NCBI GenBank assembly: GCA_016186205.1
Contig: JACPMA010000006.1
Coordinates: 34,039-98,038 of the forward strand
Direction of reading: 5' to 3'
Source: Candidatus Peregrinibacteria bacterium
GTDB lineage: Bacteria; Patescibacteriota; Gracilibacteria; UBA1369; UM-FILTER-53-11
DNA: 64,000 nt
Part shown: in pieces, positions 9,532 through 17,229 of the stretch
How positions within the stretch are numbered: position 1 is the stretch's first letter
Layout of the letters: every line of letters begins with the position of its first letter
Program-made: the position numbers and the translations under genes
The notes under the pieces: generated by a model
The model's database searches: none
The model's input: the letters and a program-made list of their open reading frames with translations, nothing else
Told to the model about the DNA's origin: nothing

Positions 9532-9801
9532 ACGCCGTTTTTTGGATTCCCCGCCTCCCTTCCTCTCAAGCGCTGCTTCAATATACGGCCGCACATGATC
9601 CACTATGGATGAAGCGAGACTCACGGGTTTCAAAATAAATGAATTCACGCGTTCCACCGTCTCCCGAATTTTTTCAAGCATTTTGCTTGCATCGCGCAAA
9701 ATGAGAATCAAATAAATGAGAGTCACGCACAAAAAAATCGTTAAGAGGGCGATGGCGATGGTCAAAACGATATAAAGGGTACTTTGTGAAGAAGCAAACA
9801 T
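9526..9801 (-). CDS. Small single-pass membrane protein (91 aa)
   Basis: Not a family I can name with confidence. It has one long hydrophobic segment near the N-terminus (residues about 8-35) followed by an amphipathic helical stretch (RDASKMLEKIRETVERVN) and a basic C-terminus, an organisation seen in DUF948/YtxH-type envelope proteins. A TATAAT lies about 22 nt upstream of its ATG. The 3' end overlaps convergent tagA-like by 6 bp. Confidence 0.7.
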   Translation of the reverse strand: MFASSQSTLYIVLTIAIALLTIFLCVTLIYLILILRDASKMLEKIRETVERVNSFILKPVSLASSIVDHVRPYIEAALERKGGGESKKRRS

Positions 9802-9831
9802 AAAATTACTAATGATTTTTTATATTATACC

Positions 9832-11262
9832 CTATCCCAGTAATTTCCGCAAAATCTCGTTGGCTGACTTCGGATTCGCCTGTCCTTTGCTTGCCTGCAT
9901 GACTTTGCCGACGAGAAATCCAAAAGCCTGCTGCTTCCCGCCTTTGAAATCAGCAACCGGTCCGGGGTTCTCATCAATGACTTTCTGACATATTGCTTCA
10001 ATTGCTCCGGTATCGCTTACTAATTTAAGTCCTTTTTCTTCCACAATTTTTTCAGGATCTTTTCCGGTCGAATACATGGCATCAAAAATCTCCGATTTGG
10101 CCATGTTGTTTGAAATCACTCCTTCATTCACAAGCTTCAATAATTTTCCAAGTTGGCTAGCCTGGATTTTGCAATCTGTAAGCCTTAAACCATCCTCGTT
10201 CAAATGCTTTAAAAGAATAGTATTGATGAACGAAACCGCCTTTTTCGGATCCTTGGAAATACGAACCGTCTCTTCAAAATAATCCGCCATGGATTTTTCT
10301 TCAGTGAGAATTCCCGCATCCTCTTCGGACAAACCGAATTTCTGTATGAATCGCTGCCGCCGCGCCAAAGGCAACTCCGGCAATTCCTCTTTAAAGCGCT
10401 CAATCTGCTCATGCGAAATCTGCATTGGAGGCAAATCCGGCTCTGGAAAATAACGATAATCATGCGCTTCCTCCTTACTCCGCTGGGAAAACGTCTCGCC
10501 TTTCGCATCATCCCAGCCGCGCGTTTCTTGCGTAATTTTCCCGCCTGACTTCAAGACCTCTTCCTGCCGCGAAATTTCATACGCGAGCGCAGCCTCAAGA
10601 GCCCGGAAAGAATTCAGATTTTTCACTTCGGCTTTCACGCCGAATTTTTCTTCGCCTTTCTTGCGCAAAGAAACATTGATATCAAAACGCATCATCCCCT
10701 TCTCCATGTCGCAATCCGAAGCGCCGACATAGCGCAAAATCCGCCGAATTTCCTGCGCATATTCCGAGGCCTCTTCCACGGAACGAATATCCGGCTCGGA
10801 AACAATTTCCATCAAAGGCGAACCGCTGCGGTTATAATCGCACAACGTACCGTCCTTCACGTGCACCAATTTTCCTGCATCATCTTCAAGATGAAGCCGG
10901 TGCACGCGAATTTTTTTTGGCTTACCGTTAATCAAAATATCAACATACCCTTTTTGGGAAACCGGCTTATCGTACTGCGAAATCTGGAACCCCTTTGGCA
11001 AATCTGGATAAAAATAATTTTTGCGGTCGAATTTGGAAAACGCTGGAATTTCGCAATGCAGTGCGAGCGCGGCGAGCACTCCTTGAGTAACAGTTTCTTT
11101 ATTGATCACCGGAAGCATACCTGGAAACCCCATGCAAATTGGACAAACGTTTGTATTCGGCAGGCAGCCAAAAGAATCATTCTTGCACGAACAAAACATC
11201 TTCGATTTCGTGGAAATCTGTGCATGAATTTCCAACCCGATAACAGGTTCAAAGCTTGACAA
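9832..11262 (-). CDS. gatB: Aspartyl/glutamyl-tRNA amidotransferase subunit B
   Basis: B subunit of GatCAB, which converts Glu-tRNA(Gln) and Asp-tRNA(Asn) to the amidated forms. The N-terminus EPVIGLEIHAQI, the Cys-rich CSCKN...NVCPICMGFPG, the YFYPDLPKGFQISQ block and the SPLMEIVSEPD block are all typical. The C-terminal tail domain is present, giving 476 aa, full length. The start is TTG at 11262; the complement of this codon overlaps the -35 box of the divergent 87-aa gene. gatA and gatC are not in this window, so the three subunits are not in one operon here. Confidence 0.96.
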   Translation of the reverse strand: MSSFEPVIGLEIHAQISTKSKMFCSCKNDSFGCLPNTNVCPICMGFPGMLPVINKETVTQGVLAALALHCEIPAFSKFDRKNYFYPDLPKGFQISQYDKPVSQKGYVDILINGKPKKIRVHRLHLEDDAGKLVHVKDGTLCDYNRSGSPLMEIVSEPDIRSVEEASEYAQEIRRILRYVGASDCDMEKGMMRFDINVSLRKKGEEKFGVKAEVKNLNSFRALEAALAYEISRQEEVLKSGGKITQETRGWDDAKGETFSQRSKEEAHDYRYFPEPDLPPMQISHEQIERFKEELPELPLARRQRFIQKFGLSEEDAGILTEEKSMADYFEETVRISKDPKKAVSFINTILLKHLNEDGLRLTDCKIQASQLGKLLKLVNEGVISNNMAKSEIFDAMYSTGKDPEKIVEEKGLKLVSDTGAIEAICQKVIDENPGPVADFKGGKQQAFGFLVGKVMQASKGQANPKSANEILRKLLG

Positions 11263-11283
11263 GGAAATAAAGTTAGTTATAAT
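11256..11283 (+). promoter_or_regulatory. Consensus promoter for the 87-aa gene
   Basis: TTGACA (11256-11261), 16-bp spacer, TATAAT (11278-11283): both boxes match the sigma-70 consensus exactly. The opposite strand reads TATAAC over the same bases and could serve gatB. Confidence 0.85.
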
Positions 11284-11326
11284 TAAACCACATTAGAGGC
11301 CTCATTACTCATTAATTCTATCATAT

Positions 11327-11590
11327 ATGGCAGAAACACCGAGAACTTGGGCTGTTGTAAAACCTCTTACGGCGGGCGCTGCAGAATGGCGTAGAGCAGA
11401 AAGCGCCGTTGATGTCTATGATCATGGAAAACAACCATATCGCGTATACGCATTCAATGACAGAACACCCACAGCTCCTCCGTCGGGACTTGAGGACCAT
11501 GACTTAGTCGTTCTAACTGATCCGGAAGTCGTTGGCCCAATGGCGCATTATTTTAGAACGCGCTTCAATACAGCTATAGATCAAGCGTAG
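11327..11590 (+). CDS. Small protein of unknown function (87 aa)
   Basis: Unrecognised soluble protein; no signal peptide, membrane segment or cysteine. It has Pro/Ala-rich and acidic patches (PTAPPSG, LEDHDLVVLTDPEVVG). The perfect promoter about 45 bp upstream argues that it is a real and well transcribed gene. Its 3' end overlaps convergent coaE by 17 bp. Confidence 0.7.
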   Translation: MAETPRTWAVVKPLTAGAAEWRRAESAVDVYDHGKQPYRVYAFNDRTPTAPPSGLEDHDLVVLTDPEVVGPMAHYFRTRFNTAIDQA

Positions 11591-12146
11591 ATATTTTTTT
11601 GCGCAAGGCATTCTCTGAATCATTATTTTCTATTCTCTTAAAAATCTTCGGCAGGTTTTTTCGCTGAAATTTTAAAAGCGCAATAAGCTGGCTTTTTGGG
11701 ATTTTGCGTGACTTCAAGCGTTTGAAAATCTGTTCATCGGAAGCATCAATAACCAAAATTTGATCAACGAATTTTCCCAAATCATTCGGCTCAAAATAAA
11801 CAGCTTCGATACAAATTCGGTTTCCCTTCGATTGAACAATTTTTTTATTCATCTCGTGGACAACGAGCGGATGAATAAGTTTATTCAAAATCCACAGTTT
11901 CTGCGGCGTCTTGAGGAGAAACCGGCGCAGCCTGCCGCGATGAACTCCTTTTTTGCCCACAAATTGCGCTCCGAAATAATCCTTTATTTTCTGATATCCG
12001 GGCCGGCCAGGCAAGTACAGTTCATGCACTACTTTATCAGCGTCAATCCAGTAAAATCCAAATTTTTCCTCTAAAATCCGGCAAACCGCGCTTTTCCCGC
12101 TACCGATAACGCCTGTGACTCCTATAATTTTACGCCGAGATCCCAT
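11574..12146 (-). CDS. coaE: Dephospho-CoA kinase
   Basis: Last step of coenzyme A synthesis: phosphorylates the 3'-OH of dephospho-CoA. The P-loop GVIGSGKS is near residues 12-19, followed by FYWIDADKVVHELY (the D-A-D motif) and later VIDASDEQIFKRL. The protein is 190 aa, about family length. It starts inside the end of the upstream 133-aa gene (25-bp overlap), so the two are probably cotranscribed. The C-terminal third is more divergent than usual. Confidence 0.92.
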   Translation of the reverse strand: MGSRRKIIGVTGVIGSGKSAVCRILEEKFGFYWIDADKVVHELYLPGRPGYQKIKDYFGAQFVGKKGVHRGRLRRFLLKTPQKLWILNKLIHPLVVHEMNKKIVQSKGNRICIEAVYFEPNDLGKFVDQILVIDASDEQIFKRLKSRKIPKSQLIALLKFQRKNLPKIFKRIENNDSENALRKKISTLDL

Positions 12147-12523
12147 AAAGCTTGTTTATATTGAGAAAGGGCTTTGCGCGCCTCACCCTCGGTTACATCA
12201 AAACCTATTTCATGCACGCACCGATTCCGCAGTTTATGCGCAGACCAAATATCATCCGCGTGCGAAAACCATTTTTCGGCGCGCTGTAATTTATCTCCGA
12301 GCGAACCCGAAAATCCCCTCTTTTTCAAAACAAAATCGAGCAATTTATCCGCTTCTATAATGGCGTGTTTCGGATCGCGCTCGATTTTTCCGCGAATTGC
12401 TTCCCATTCGGAGCGTACAAGCGCTAAATCTCGTTTGGAAAATTTCTTCTTGCGCCGCCGAATTAAATAAATCTCAAGAGCAAGAAGAATAACTATAGCG
12501 ACCAAAAGAAGAGAAAATTCCAT
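12122..12523 (-). CDS. Membrane-anchored protein with a HEPN-like RNxxxH motif (133 aa)
   Basis: One N-terminal membrane helix (residues about 3-20), a basic stop-transfer segment (RRRKKK), then a helical soluble domain. The segment LRNRCVHE contains R-N-x3-H, the arrangement of catalytic residues in HEPN ribonucleases and in related DUF4145-like domains. Without structure comparison the HEPN call is tentative; the motif is also found in inactive relatives. It overlaps coaE by 25 bp. The upstream gap carries a TTAG/AAATTAG microrepeat. Confidence 0.7.
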   Translation of the reverse strand: MEFSLLLVAIVILLALEIYLIRRRKKKFSKRDLALVRSEWEAIRGKIERDPKHAIIEADKLLDFVLKKRGFSGSLGDKLQRAEKWFSHADDIWSAHKLRNRCVHEIGFDVTEGEARKALSQYKQALWDLGVKL

Positions 12524-12534
12524 ACATTCGACAA

Positions 12535-12588
12535 TTAAACGTTAGGCTTTAGACTTTAGAAATTAGGTATTAGAAATTAGAAATTTCG
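12535..12588. repeat. AT-rich TTAG-type microrepeat
   Basis: Short degenerate tandem units (TTAGGCTTTAGACTTTAG, then ATTAGAAATTAGAAATT) fill the gap between two minus-strand genes. Similar low-complexity units occur at about 2396 and 18605. Confidence 0.5.
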
Positions 12589-13197
12589 TTATTCTTCCTC
12601 TTGTTCTTGCGGCAACCCATGCTCCACAATGTGCTGCTGAAGCAAATCTGTCAGCACGCCCTGCAGCGCTCTATGATCGCGGAAACTCTTATTCGTAACA
12701 AATTCTTCCTGGGCTTTCGTAAGCATTTCCGCCTTCTTTTTTGGATTTACCGCGCCGTCAAAAACAGACGCATTCCCTGTAAATTTTTCAAGCGCAATAG
12801 TACCGAAATTAAAAAGCGTGCGCCAAAATCCTTTTACTTCATAGCCAATGCCTTGAATGATGTGATATTCTATACGCGCAGAGCTTTTTTCGAAAAATCC
12901 TTTCCACATAATCTCGATAAGACTCGCATTTGTCACAAGCCACACGTCGTAATACCAATCGAAAAATTCATAAATAAACCGCAGCACTCCGATAGCGAGC
13001 CATGCTGCTGCAAAAAGCATAATCTTAGGAAAAAGCCACCAGCCGAAAAGCGGCAGAAAAAGTCCGAAGAACGCGATACGAAAAAAATCCTTACTCTGCA
13101 TTAAAAGGTGGCGATGAATAACAAAAACAATATTCTCTCCCTCCGCCAAATAACTTTTATAAAGATAATCTCGGATCATCTGATATAAGTGTAACAC
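12589..13197 (-). CDS. PH-domain (YdbS-type) membrane protein
   Basis: 202-aa protein with a cytoplasmic N-terminus, a hydrophobic hairpin (residues about 40-80, FFGLFLPLFGWWLFPKIML then FAAAWLAIGVL) and a bacterial PH-like domain after it (YDVWLVTNASLIEI...IEYHIIQGIGYEV...FNFGTIALEKF). The order membrane hairpin then PH domain is that of YdbS/YdbT-like proteins, whose role is poorly defined. The first possible ATG shares CATG with lepB; Met7 (13179) is an alternative start that would relieve the overlap. The C-terminus is Glu-rich. Confidence 0.8.
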   Translation of the reverse strand: MLHLYQMIRDYLYKSYLAEGENIVFVIHRHLLMQSKDFFRIAFFGLFLPLFGWWLFPKIMLFAAAWLAIGVLRFIYEFFDWYYDVWLVTNASLIEIMWKGFFEKSSARIEYHIIQGIGYEVKGFWRTLFNFGTIALEKFTGNASVFDGAVNPKKKAEMLTKAQEEFVTNKSFRDHRALQGVLTDLLQQHIVEHGLPQEQEEE

Positions 13198-13911
13198 ATG
13201 CTTGAATCGAAAAAAGCCAAAAAATGGCTAGACGAGCTCCGGGAAAAACACCCCACGCTGTATTTTCTTGGAGATCTTTTTCTCAATATCGTTGTTATCG
13301 TGTTCCTTGTCTACACTGTCCGCACTTACCTTATTTCGCCATTCCAGGTTTTTGGGCCATCCATGTGCAACACGCTGAATGAAATTCATGACAAATGCCA
13401 AGATAGCTTTGGCGAATATCTCATTGTGAATAAAGCGATATACTACCCTTTCTTTGGAGACCGCCGCTATCGAACGCCGGAGCGCGGCGACATTATCGTT
13501 TTCCGTCCTCCTCATAACGCACAGGATTTTTACATTAAACGCATCATCGCGCTGCCTGGAGAAAAAGTGAAACTCCAAAACGGCAAAGTCTATATTTATA
13601 ACAAAGAACATCAGAGCGGCTGGGAGCTTCCTGAAGAATATTTGAGCAAAGAGAATAAAAATCAAACTTTTCCGATGAATGCGCAGCGGGTTATGACTTT
13701 TGAAGTGCCTGAAGGACGATATTTTGTGATGGGCGATAACCGCCGAAAAAGCACGGATTCACGCACATGTTTCCGCGGGCCCGGCGACCGCGAGTGCAAC
13801 GACGACATCAATCATTTTCTGCCTATCGAGCGCATTGAAGGAAAAGCTTCGGTGGTTTTATGGCCCTTCAACAAAATCCGCATACTTTCGAATCCGGCAT
13901 ATAGCGGGTAA
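13198..13911 (+). CDS. lepB: Signal peptidase I
   Basis: Membrane serine protease that removes signal peptides from exported proteins. One membrane segment (residues about 25-45) is followed by the catalytic Ser in FGPSMCNTL (S55) and the catalytic Lys in YIKRIIALPGE (K114); the late GDNRRKSTDSR box is also present. 237 aa is normal. TATAAG lies 8 nt before the ATG with no ribosome-binding site, suggesting a leaderless mRNA. It would process the secreted proteins encoded elsewhere in the window, such as those at 34171 and 34743. Confidence 0.96.
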   Translation: MLESKKAKKWLDELREKHPTLYFLGDLFLNIVVIVFLVYTVRTYLISPFQVFGPSMCNTLNEIHDKCQDSFGEYLIVNKAIYYPFFGDRRYRTPERGDIIVFRPPHNAQDFYIKRIIALPGEKVKLQNGKVYIYNKEHQSGWELPEEYLSKENKNQTFPMNAQRVMTFEVPEGRYFVMGDNRRKSTDSRTCFRGPGDRECNDDINHFLPIERIEGKASVVLWPFNKIRILSNPAYSG

Positions 13912-13916
13912 TCCCA

Positions 13917-14318
13917 CTATACTCCGCGCGTAAAATACAATTCCAACAAAAGAATAATGGCAATAAGCATAAGGCCGCTCCACCAAGTGAGGGCATTTAA
14001 AAGAAGCAATGCGGCCGCCGCAAGCGTGCAAAATGTAAGCAGCAAGCCTTGGCGCAAAGAAATATTCAAGTGATCGAGGTAAATTTCGTATTGATGCAAC
14101 CACAGGCGCAAACCGAATCCTAGAAGTGTGAAGGTTGCAGTGAGCGCAAAAAAAGCGCTTGTAAAAAATAGGATGAGTGCGAGCGCTGATGCCAGGTGGC
14201 ATATGGTAATTTTTCCAGGCGCCGTGCACGGATCAAGCCGAAAAATAACAAGTAGAAAAGAAATCCATCCAACGAGAGCAGTTCCTGCAAGCACTAAAAG
14301 ATATTTTCTGTAGGTCAT
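13917..14318 (-). CDS. Four-helix membrane protein of unknown function (133 aa)
   Basis: Four hydrophobic segments (about residues 7-27, 40-65, 88-106, 110-128) with short loops and a single Cys pair (DPCTAPGKITIC) between the first two. I cannot assign a family. It is convergent with lepB, 6 bp from its stop. Confidence 0.7.
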   Translation of the reverse strand: MTYRKYLLVLAGTALVGWISFLLVIFRLDPCTAPGKITICHLASALALILFFTSAFFALTATFTLLGFGLRLWLHQYEIYLDHLNISLRQGLLLTFCTLAAAALLLLNALTWWSGLMLIAIILLLELYFTRGV

Positions 14319-14346
14319 TTTTTAATGTGGTTTATTGTAAGAATTG

Positions 14347-14471
14347 TAGCGCGAGCTTGGGTCTTGTGGGTCCCAAGCGAGTGCTAAAGAGTGGAAAGGA
14401 AGGGGGGCGAGTTCGAGGCTGAGTTTATCGAAGCCGAGGCGAGCTAGTGGGGGAAACGTAGTTTTCCCCCA
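14347..14471. repeat. Hairpin cluster with a REP-like palindrome
   Basis: Three inverted repeats in tandem: GCTTGGG/CCCAAGC (about 14352-14376); GGCTGAGTTTATCGAAGCC (14417-14435), which matches the widespread REP pattern with core CTGAG-YTTRTCGAAG; and TGGGGGAAAC/GTTTTCCCCCA (14448-14471). The last overlaps the final codons of the gene at 14444. Confidence 0.7.
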
Positions 14472-15244
14472 GAATGAGTAAAAATAATTCCTGAACCGAA
14501 GAGAAGGACCGCAGCGCTCCATAAAAAAAACATCCATAACGTAAGAAGCGAAAGCGGCTGCTTGATAAGTGTTTTTAAAAGCTGGGTTTGGCTCGGCGAA
14601 AAACCATCAGAAATGGTGGCAATAATATCAAGCTGGTCCAACGATACGAGAAAAAGCGTAAGCAGAAGGGCAAAACTGCCAATTGAAGCTCCAAGCCATT
14701 TGAGTATGCTCGACCATGGAGAAAAAACAATAAGCGCCTGCAAGCTCAAAATTATAAACGCAACTCCTATAAAAATAAGCGAGCTGTAATTTTTTGCAAT
14801 AAAGAAAGCGCGAAGCGTTTTTTGCACTTCAGGATCCTTGATTACGTTCAGCGGAATCTTTTGCGGAATTTGTTTTTGGATTTCGTCAGCAAAACGCGAT
14901 TCGAATTTTATATCTTTTAAAGCTTCCTTGAGCGGCTTCATGTCAATTTCCGATGGAAGCTCTTTCGCCAAAAAAGGCCTGATGACGAGCAGGATGAGTT
15001 GAGTATATTTTTCGCGCGGAACAGCATTGCGAATGCGCTCTTGAAAAAGTTTTGCTTCCTCGGGCTTATGAGAAAATTGTCCAATAAACATGCTCGTAAC
15101 AGGTTCATAGGTGGCTGGAATGATTTTTTGCGACAGGCGCGATTCGCTTAAAAAACTGCTCATAAAACTCTGCAAAAGAGCCATCGGCATCATCAAAAAG
15201 GCGAAAACGAGAAGAAAGAATGAGGCAAAAAATTTCCGAATCAT
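14444..15244 (-). CDS. Membrane protein of unknown function (266 aa)
   Basis: One N-terminal membrane segment (FFASFFLLVFAFLMMPMALL), a soluble region of about 130 residues, then three hydrophobic segments in the C-terminal half. No family recognised. The frame is open ten codons upstream, but the ATG at 15244 has a TATAAT 7 nt ahead of it (15252-15257), which would be inside a longer version; I therefore choose 15244. The last residues (SGGKLRFPH) are encoded by a hairpin of the adjoining repeat cluster, so the native C-terminus may have been altered by repeat insertion. Confidence 0.8.
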   Translation of the reverse strand: MIRKFFASFFLLVFAFLMMPMALLQSFMSSFLSESRLSQKIIPATYEPVTSMFIGQFSHKPEEAKLFQERIRNAVPREKYTQLILLVIRPFLAKELPSEIDMKPLKEALKDIKFESRFADEIQKQIPQKIPLNVIKDPEVQKTLRAFFIAKNYSSLIFIGVAFIILSLQALIVFSPWSSILKWLGASIGSFALLLTLFLVSLDQLDIIATISDGFSPSQTQLLKTLIKQPLSLLTLWMFFLWSAAVLLFGSGIIFTHSGGKLRFPH

Positions 15245-15251
15245 CAAAACT

Positions 15252-15257
15252 ATTATA
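15252..15257 (-). promoter_or_regulatory. -10 box overlapping the nrnA stop codon
   Basis: TATAAT on the minus strand, 7 nt before the ATG at 15244, and overlapping the TAA of nrnA. Predicts a leaderless transcript for the 266-aa gene. Confidence 0.6.
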
Positions 15258-16227
15258 CCTGAACTACCTTCCAAACGATTTCTTTTTTTAATCGGCCGTG
15301 CACACGGAATCCTGAAGCCTTTGGATGCCCGCCGCCGCCGAATTGGCCTGCAATGTCAGAAAGATTCACGTCATCGCGCTGCGTACGCATTGAGCCTTTC
15401 ACTTGGCCTTCATCTTCAGCAAGCAGCATGACAAATTGCGTATCCGGAACCGTATTCATTAAATCCACAATTCCGCCTGTATCAGAACTATGCGCGCCGA
15501 TCATTTTAAAATCAGATTCCGTAACAACAGAAGTCAAAACGTTTTTATCGTTTTTCCGCAGATTTTCGAGAATAAAACCCCAAAGTTTCAGTTGTGAAAA
15601 GCTAGCTTCGCGAAAAAGAGGTTTTGTAATATCGGTTACGGAAACGCCAGCTTTAGCAAGCTCGGCTGCAATTTCAAATGTCTCACGAGTAGTATTGGAA
15701 TGAACAAATCCGCCAGTATCGTTGTAAATTCCTGCAAGCAAAGCCATTCCCAATTCTTTTGTAAGCGGCGTTCCGAGCCGTTTAATCAATTCCCATGCCA
15801 CCATCGTCGCGGATGAAGATTTCGGATCTACAAGATTGATTGTCCCGAATCCCTCATTGCTAGCATGATGATCGATATTGATAATCGGCACTTTTTTCGA
15901 TAAAAAATCCGGATATTTTTCATGGAATCCGGTCATGTGGTATGCGCCGGCATCGCTAATAATAATTAGATCGTAATCATACATATTAAATTCGCGCACA
16001 AATTGCATGTTCTTTGGCAAAACGGCCGAAATGAACTGAAGGCGTTTAGAAACTTCATCAATGCATGCCGGCGTAACGCTTTTCCCAAGATGCGAAATGA
16101 CCAGCGCAAGAGCTACGGTTGCGCCAAGAGTATCGCCATCCGGTCTCCTATGAGATACAAGCAGAACTTTTTTTGCTGTCTGTATCAGGTTAATCGCTTC
16201 TGTAAAACTTTGTTCTTGGATTGCCAT
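15253..16227 (-). CDS. nrnA: DHH/DHHA1 phosphoesterase, NrnA type
   Basis: Bifunctional oligoribonuclease / pAp phosphatase family that degrades short RNA fragments and, in some members, pAp or cyclic dinucleotide products. The metal site is visible: SHRRPDGDTLG (residues 25-35), IISDAG, and the family-naming NIDHHASN (about residues 117-124). The C-terminal DHHA1 domain ends in FGGGGHPKASGF, the substrate-binding glycine loop. 324 aa is standard. A strong promoter lies directly upstream. Which substrate dominates cannot be told from sequence. Confidence 0.92.
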   Translation of the reverse strand: MAIQEQSFTEAINLIQTAKKVLLVSHRRPDGDTLGATVALALVISHLGKSVTPACIDEVSKRLQFISAVLPKNMQFVREFNMYDYDLIIISDAGAYHMTGFHEKYPDFLSKKVPIINIDHHASNEGFGTINLVDPKSSSATMVAWELIKRLGTPLTKELGMALLAGIYNDTGGFVHSNTTRETFEIAAELAKAGVSVTDITKPLFREASFSQLKLWGFILENLRKNDKNVLTSVVTESDFKMIGAHSSDTGGIVDLMNTVPDTQFVMLLAEDEGQVKGSMRTQRDDVNLSDIAGQFGGGGHPKASGFRVHGRLKKEIVWKVVQV

Positions 16228-16236
16228 AAGCCTGCA

Positions 16237-16264
16237 ATTCTAGCAAAATTTATGGTTTTGTCAA
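16237..16264 (-). promoter_or_regulatory. Promoter of nrnA
   Basis: Read on the minus strand: TTGACA (16264-16259), 16-bp spacer, TAGAAT (16242-16237), then 9 nt to the ATG at 16227. Leaderless geometry. Confidence 0.75.
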
Positions 16265-16300
16265 CAGAAAAGGACTATCTGATCTGATAGAATAAGAATT

Positions 16301-17224
16301 ATGGATAATCTATCTGTTATTTTCATCGGAACCGGGGAATTTGGCGTGCCGATCCTTGAAGCCATGACTAAAGCAAATATACGGATCCCTTTTGTAGTTA
16401 CAGGTACAGATAAGCTTGCCGGAAGAGGTTTAAAACAGATCGCTTCGCCAATAAAACAGGTTGCATTGATGAATAAATTAATTGTTCACCAACCGGCCCG
16501 TATTGTTGAAGTGAAACAAAAACTTATTCAAGAAAAACCCGACTTTCTTTTGGTTGTTTCCTATGGAGAAATCATAAAAAAAGATATTCTCGAGATTCCT
16601 CGCTTTGGATCAATAAATATCCATGCTTCCCTGCTCCCGAAATATCGCGGCGCATCTCCTATTCAAGAAACAATTCTTGAAGGAGACCTAGAAACTGGCA
16701 TTACCTGGATTCTCATGGATGAAAAAATGGATGAAGGCGATATTATTGCACAAAGAAACCTGCCAATTGATCCGATGGATACAAACGTAACTCTTTCAGA
16801 AAAACTTGCACAGCTTGCAGCGGAAGTTACCCCGCGCATCCTTATTGATTTTGCAAAGACCCATTTGAGCATTCCTCAAGATAATATGAGTGCTTCTTTT
16901 TGCAGAAAAATATCGAAAGAAGACGGCCGGATTGATTTTAGCCATGAAACTGCAGAAGAAATTGTGCGCAAAGTAAAAGCATATAATCCATGGCCGGGCG
17001 CTTTTTTTATACTGAACGGAAAGCGCATAAAAATTATTCAAGCCTCGGTTGATGAACAAAAAATTGGTTCAGGAGAAATAACTATCGTAGATAGAAAGAT
17101 TTTGGCTGTAGGAACGCAAAAAGGAACAATTTTAATTGCTAAACTACAGCCTGAATCAAAGCGTGAAATGACTGCAGAAGAATTCCTGCGCGGACAAAAA
17201 GAAATACCAAAAAGGGTTGGATAA
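16301..17224 (+). CDS. fmt: Methionyl-tRNA formyltransferase
   Basis: Formylates the initiator Met-tRNA. The N-terminal formyltransferase domain contains the catalytic block INIHASLLPKYRGASPIQ (N, H) and DEKMDEGDIIAQ; the C-terminal OB-like domain begins around residue 205 (RIDFSHETAEEIVRKVKAYNPWPGAF). 307 aa, full length. TAGAAT at 16288-16293 leaves only 7 nt to the ATG and there is no Shine-Dalgarno. Convergent with the solute-binding protein gene 5 bp downstream. Confidence 0.96.
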   Translation: MDNLSVIFIGTGEFGVPILEAMTKANIRIPFVVTGTDKLAGRGLKQIASPIKQVALMNKLIVHQPARIVEVKQKLIQEKPDFLLVVSYGEIIKKDILEIPRFGSINIHASLLPKYRGASPIQETILEGDLETGITWILMDEKMDEGDIIAQRNLPIDPMDTNVTLSEKLAQLAAEVTPRILIDFAKTHLSIPQDNMSASFCRKISKEDGRIDFSHETAEEIVRKVKAYNPWPGAFFILNGKRIKIIQASVDEQKIGSGEITIVDRKILAVGTQKGTILIAKLQPESKREMTAEEFLRGQKEIPKRVG

Positions 17225-17229
17225 TAATT

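Noticed and set aside
12601..13104. 167-codon frame opposite the PH-domain gene
   Set aside because: The minus-strand protein has a recognisable domain and membrane pattern; the plus-strand translation has none.
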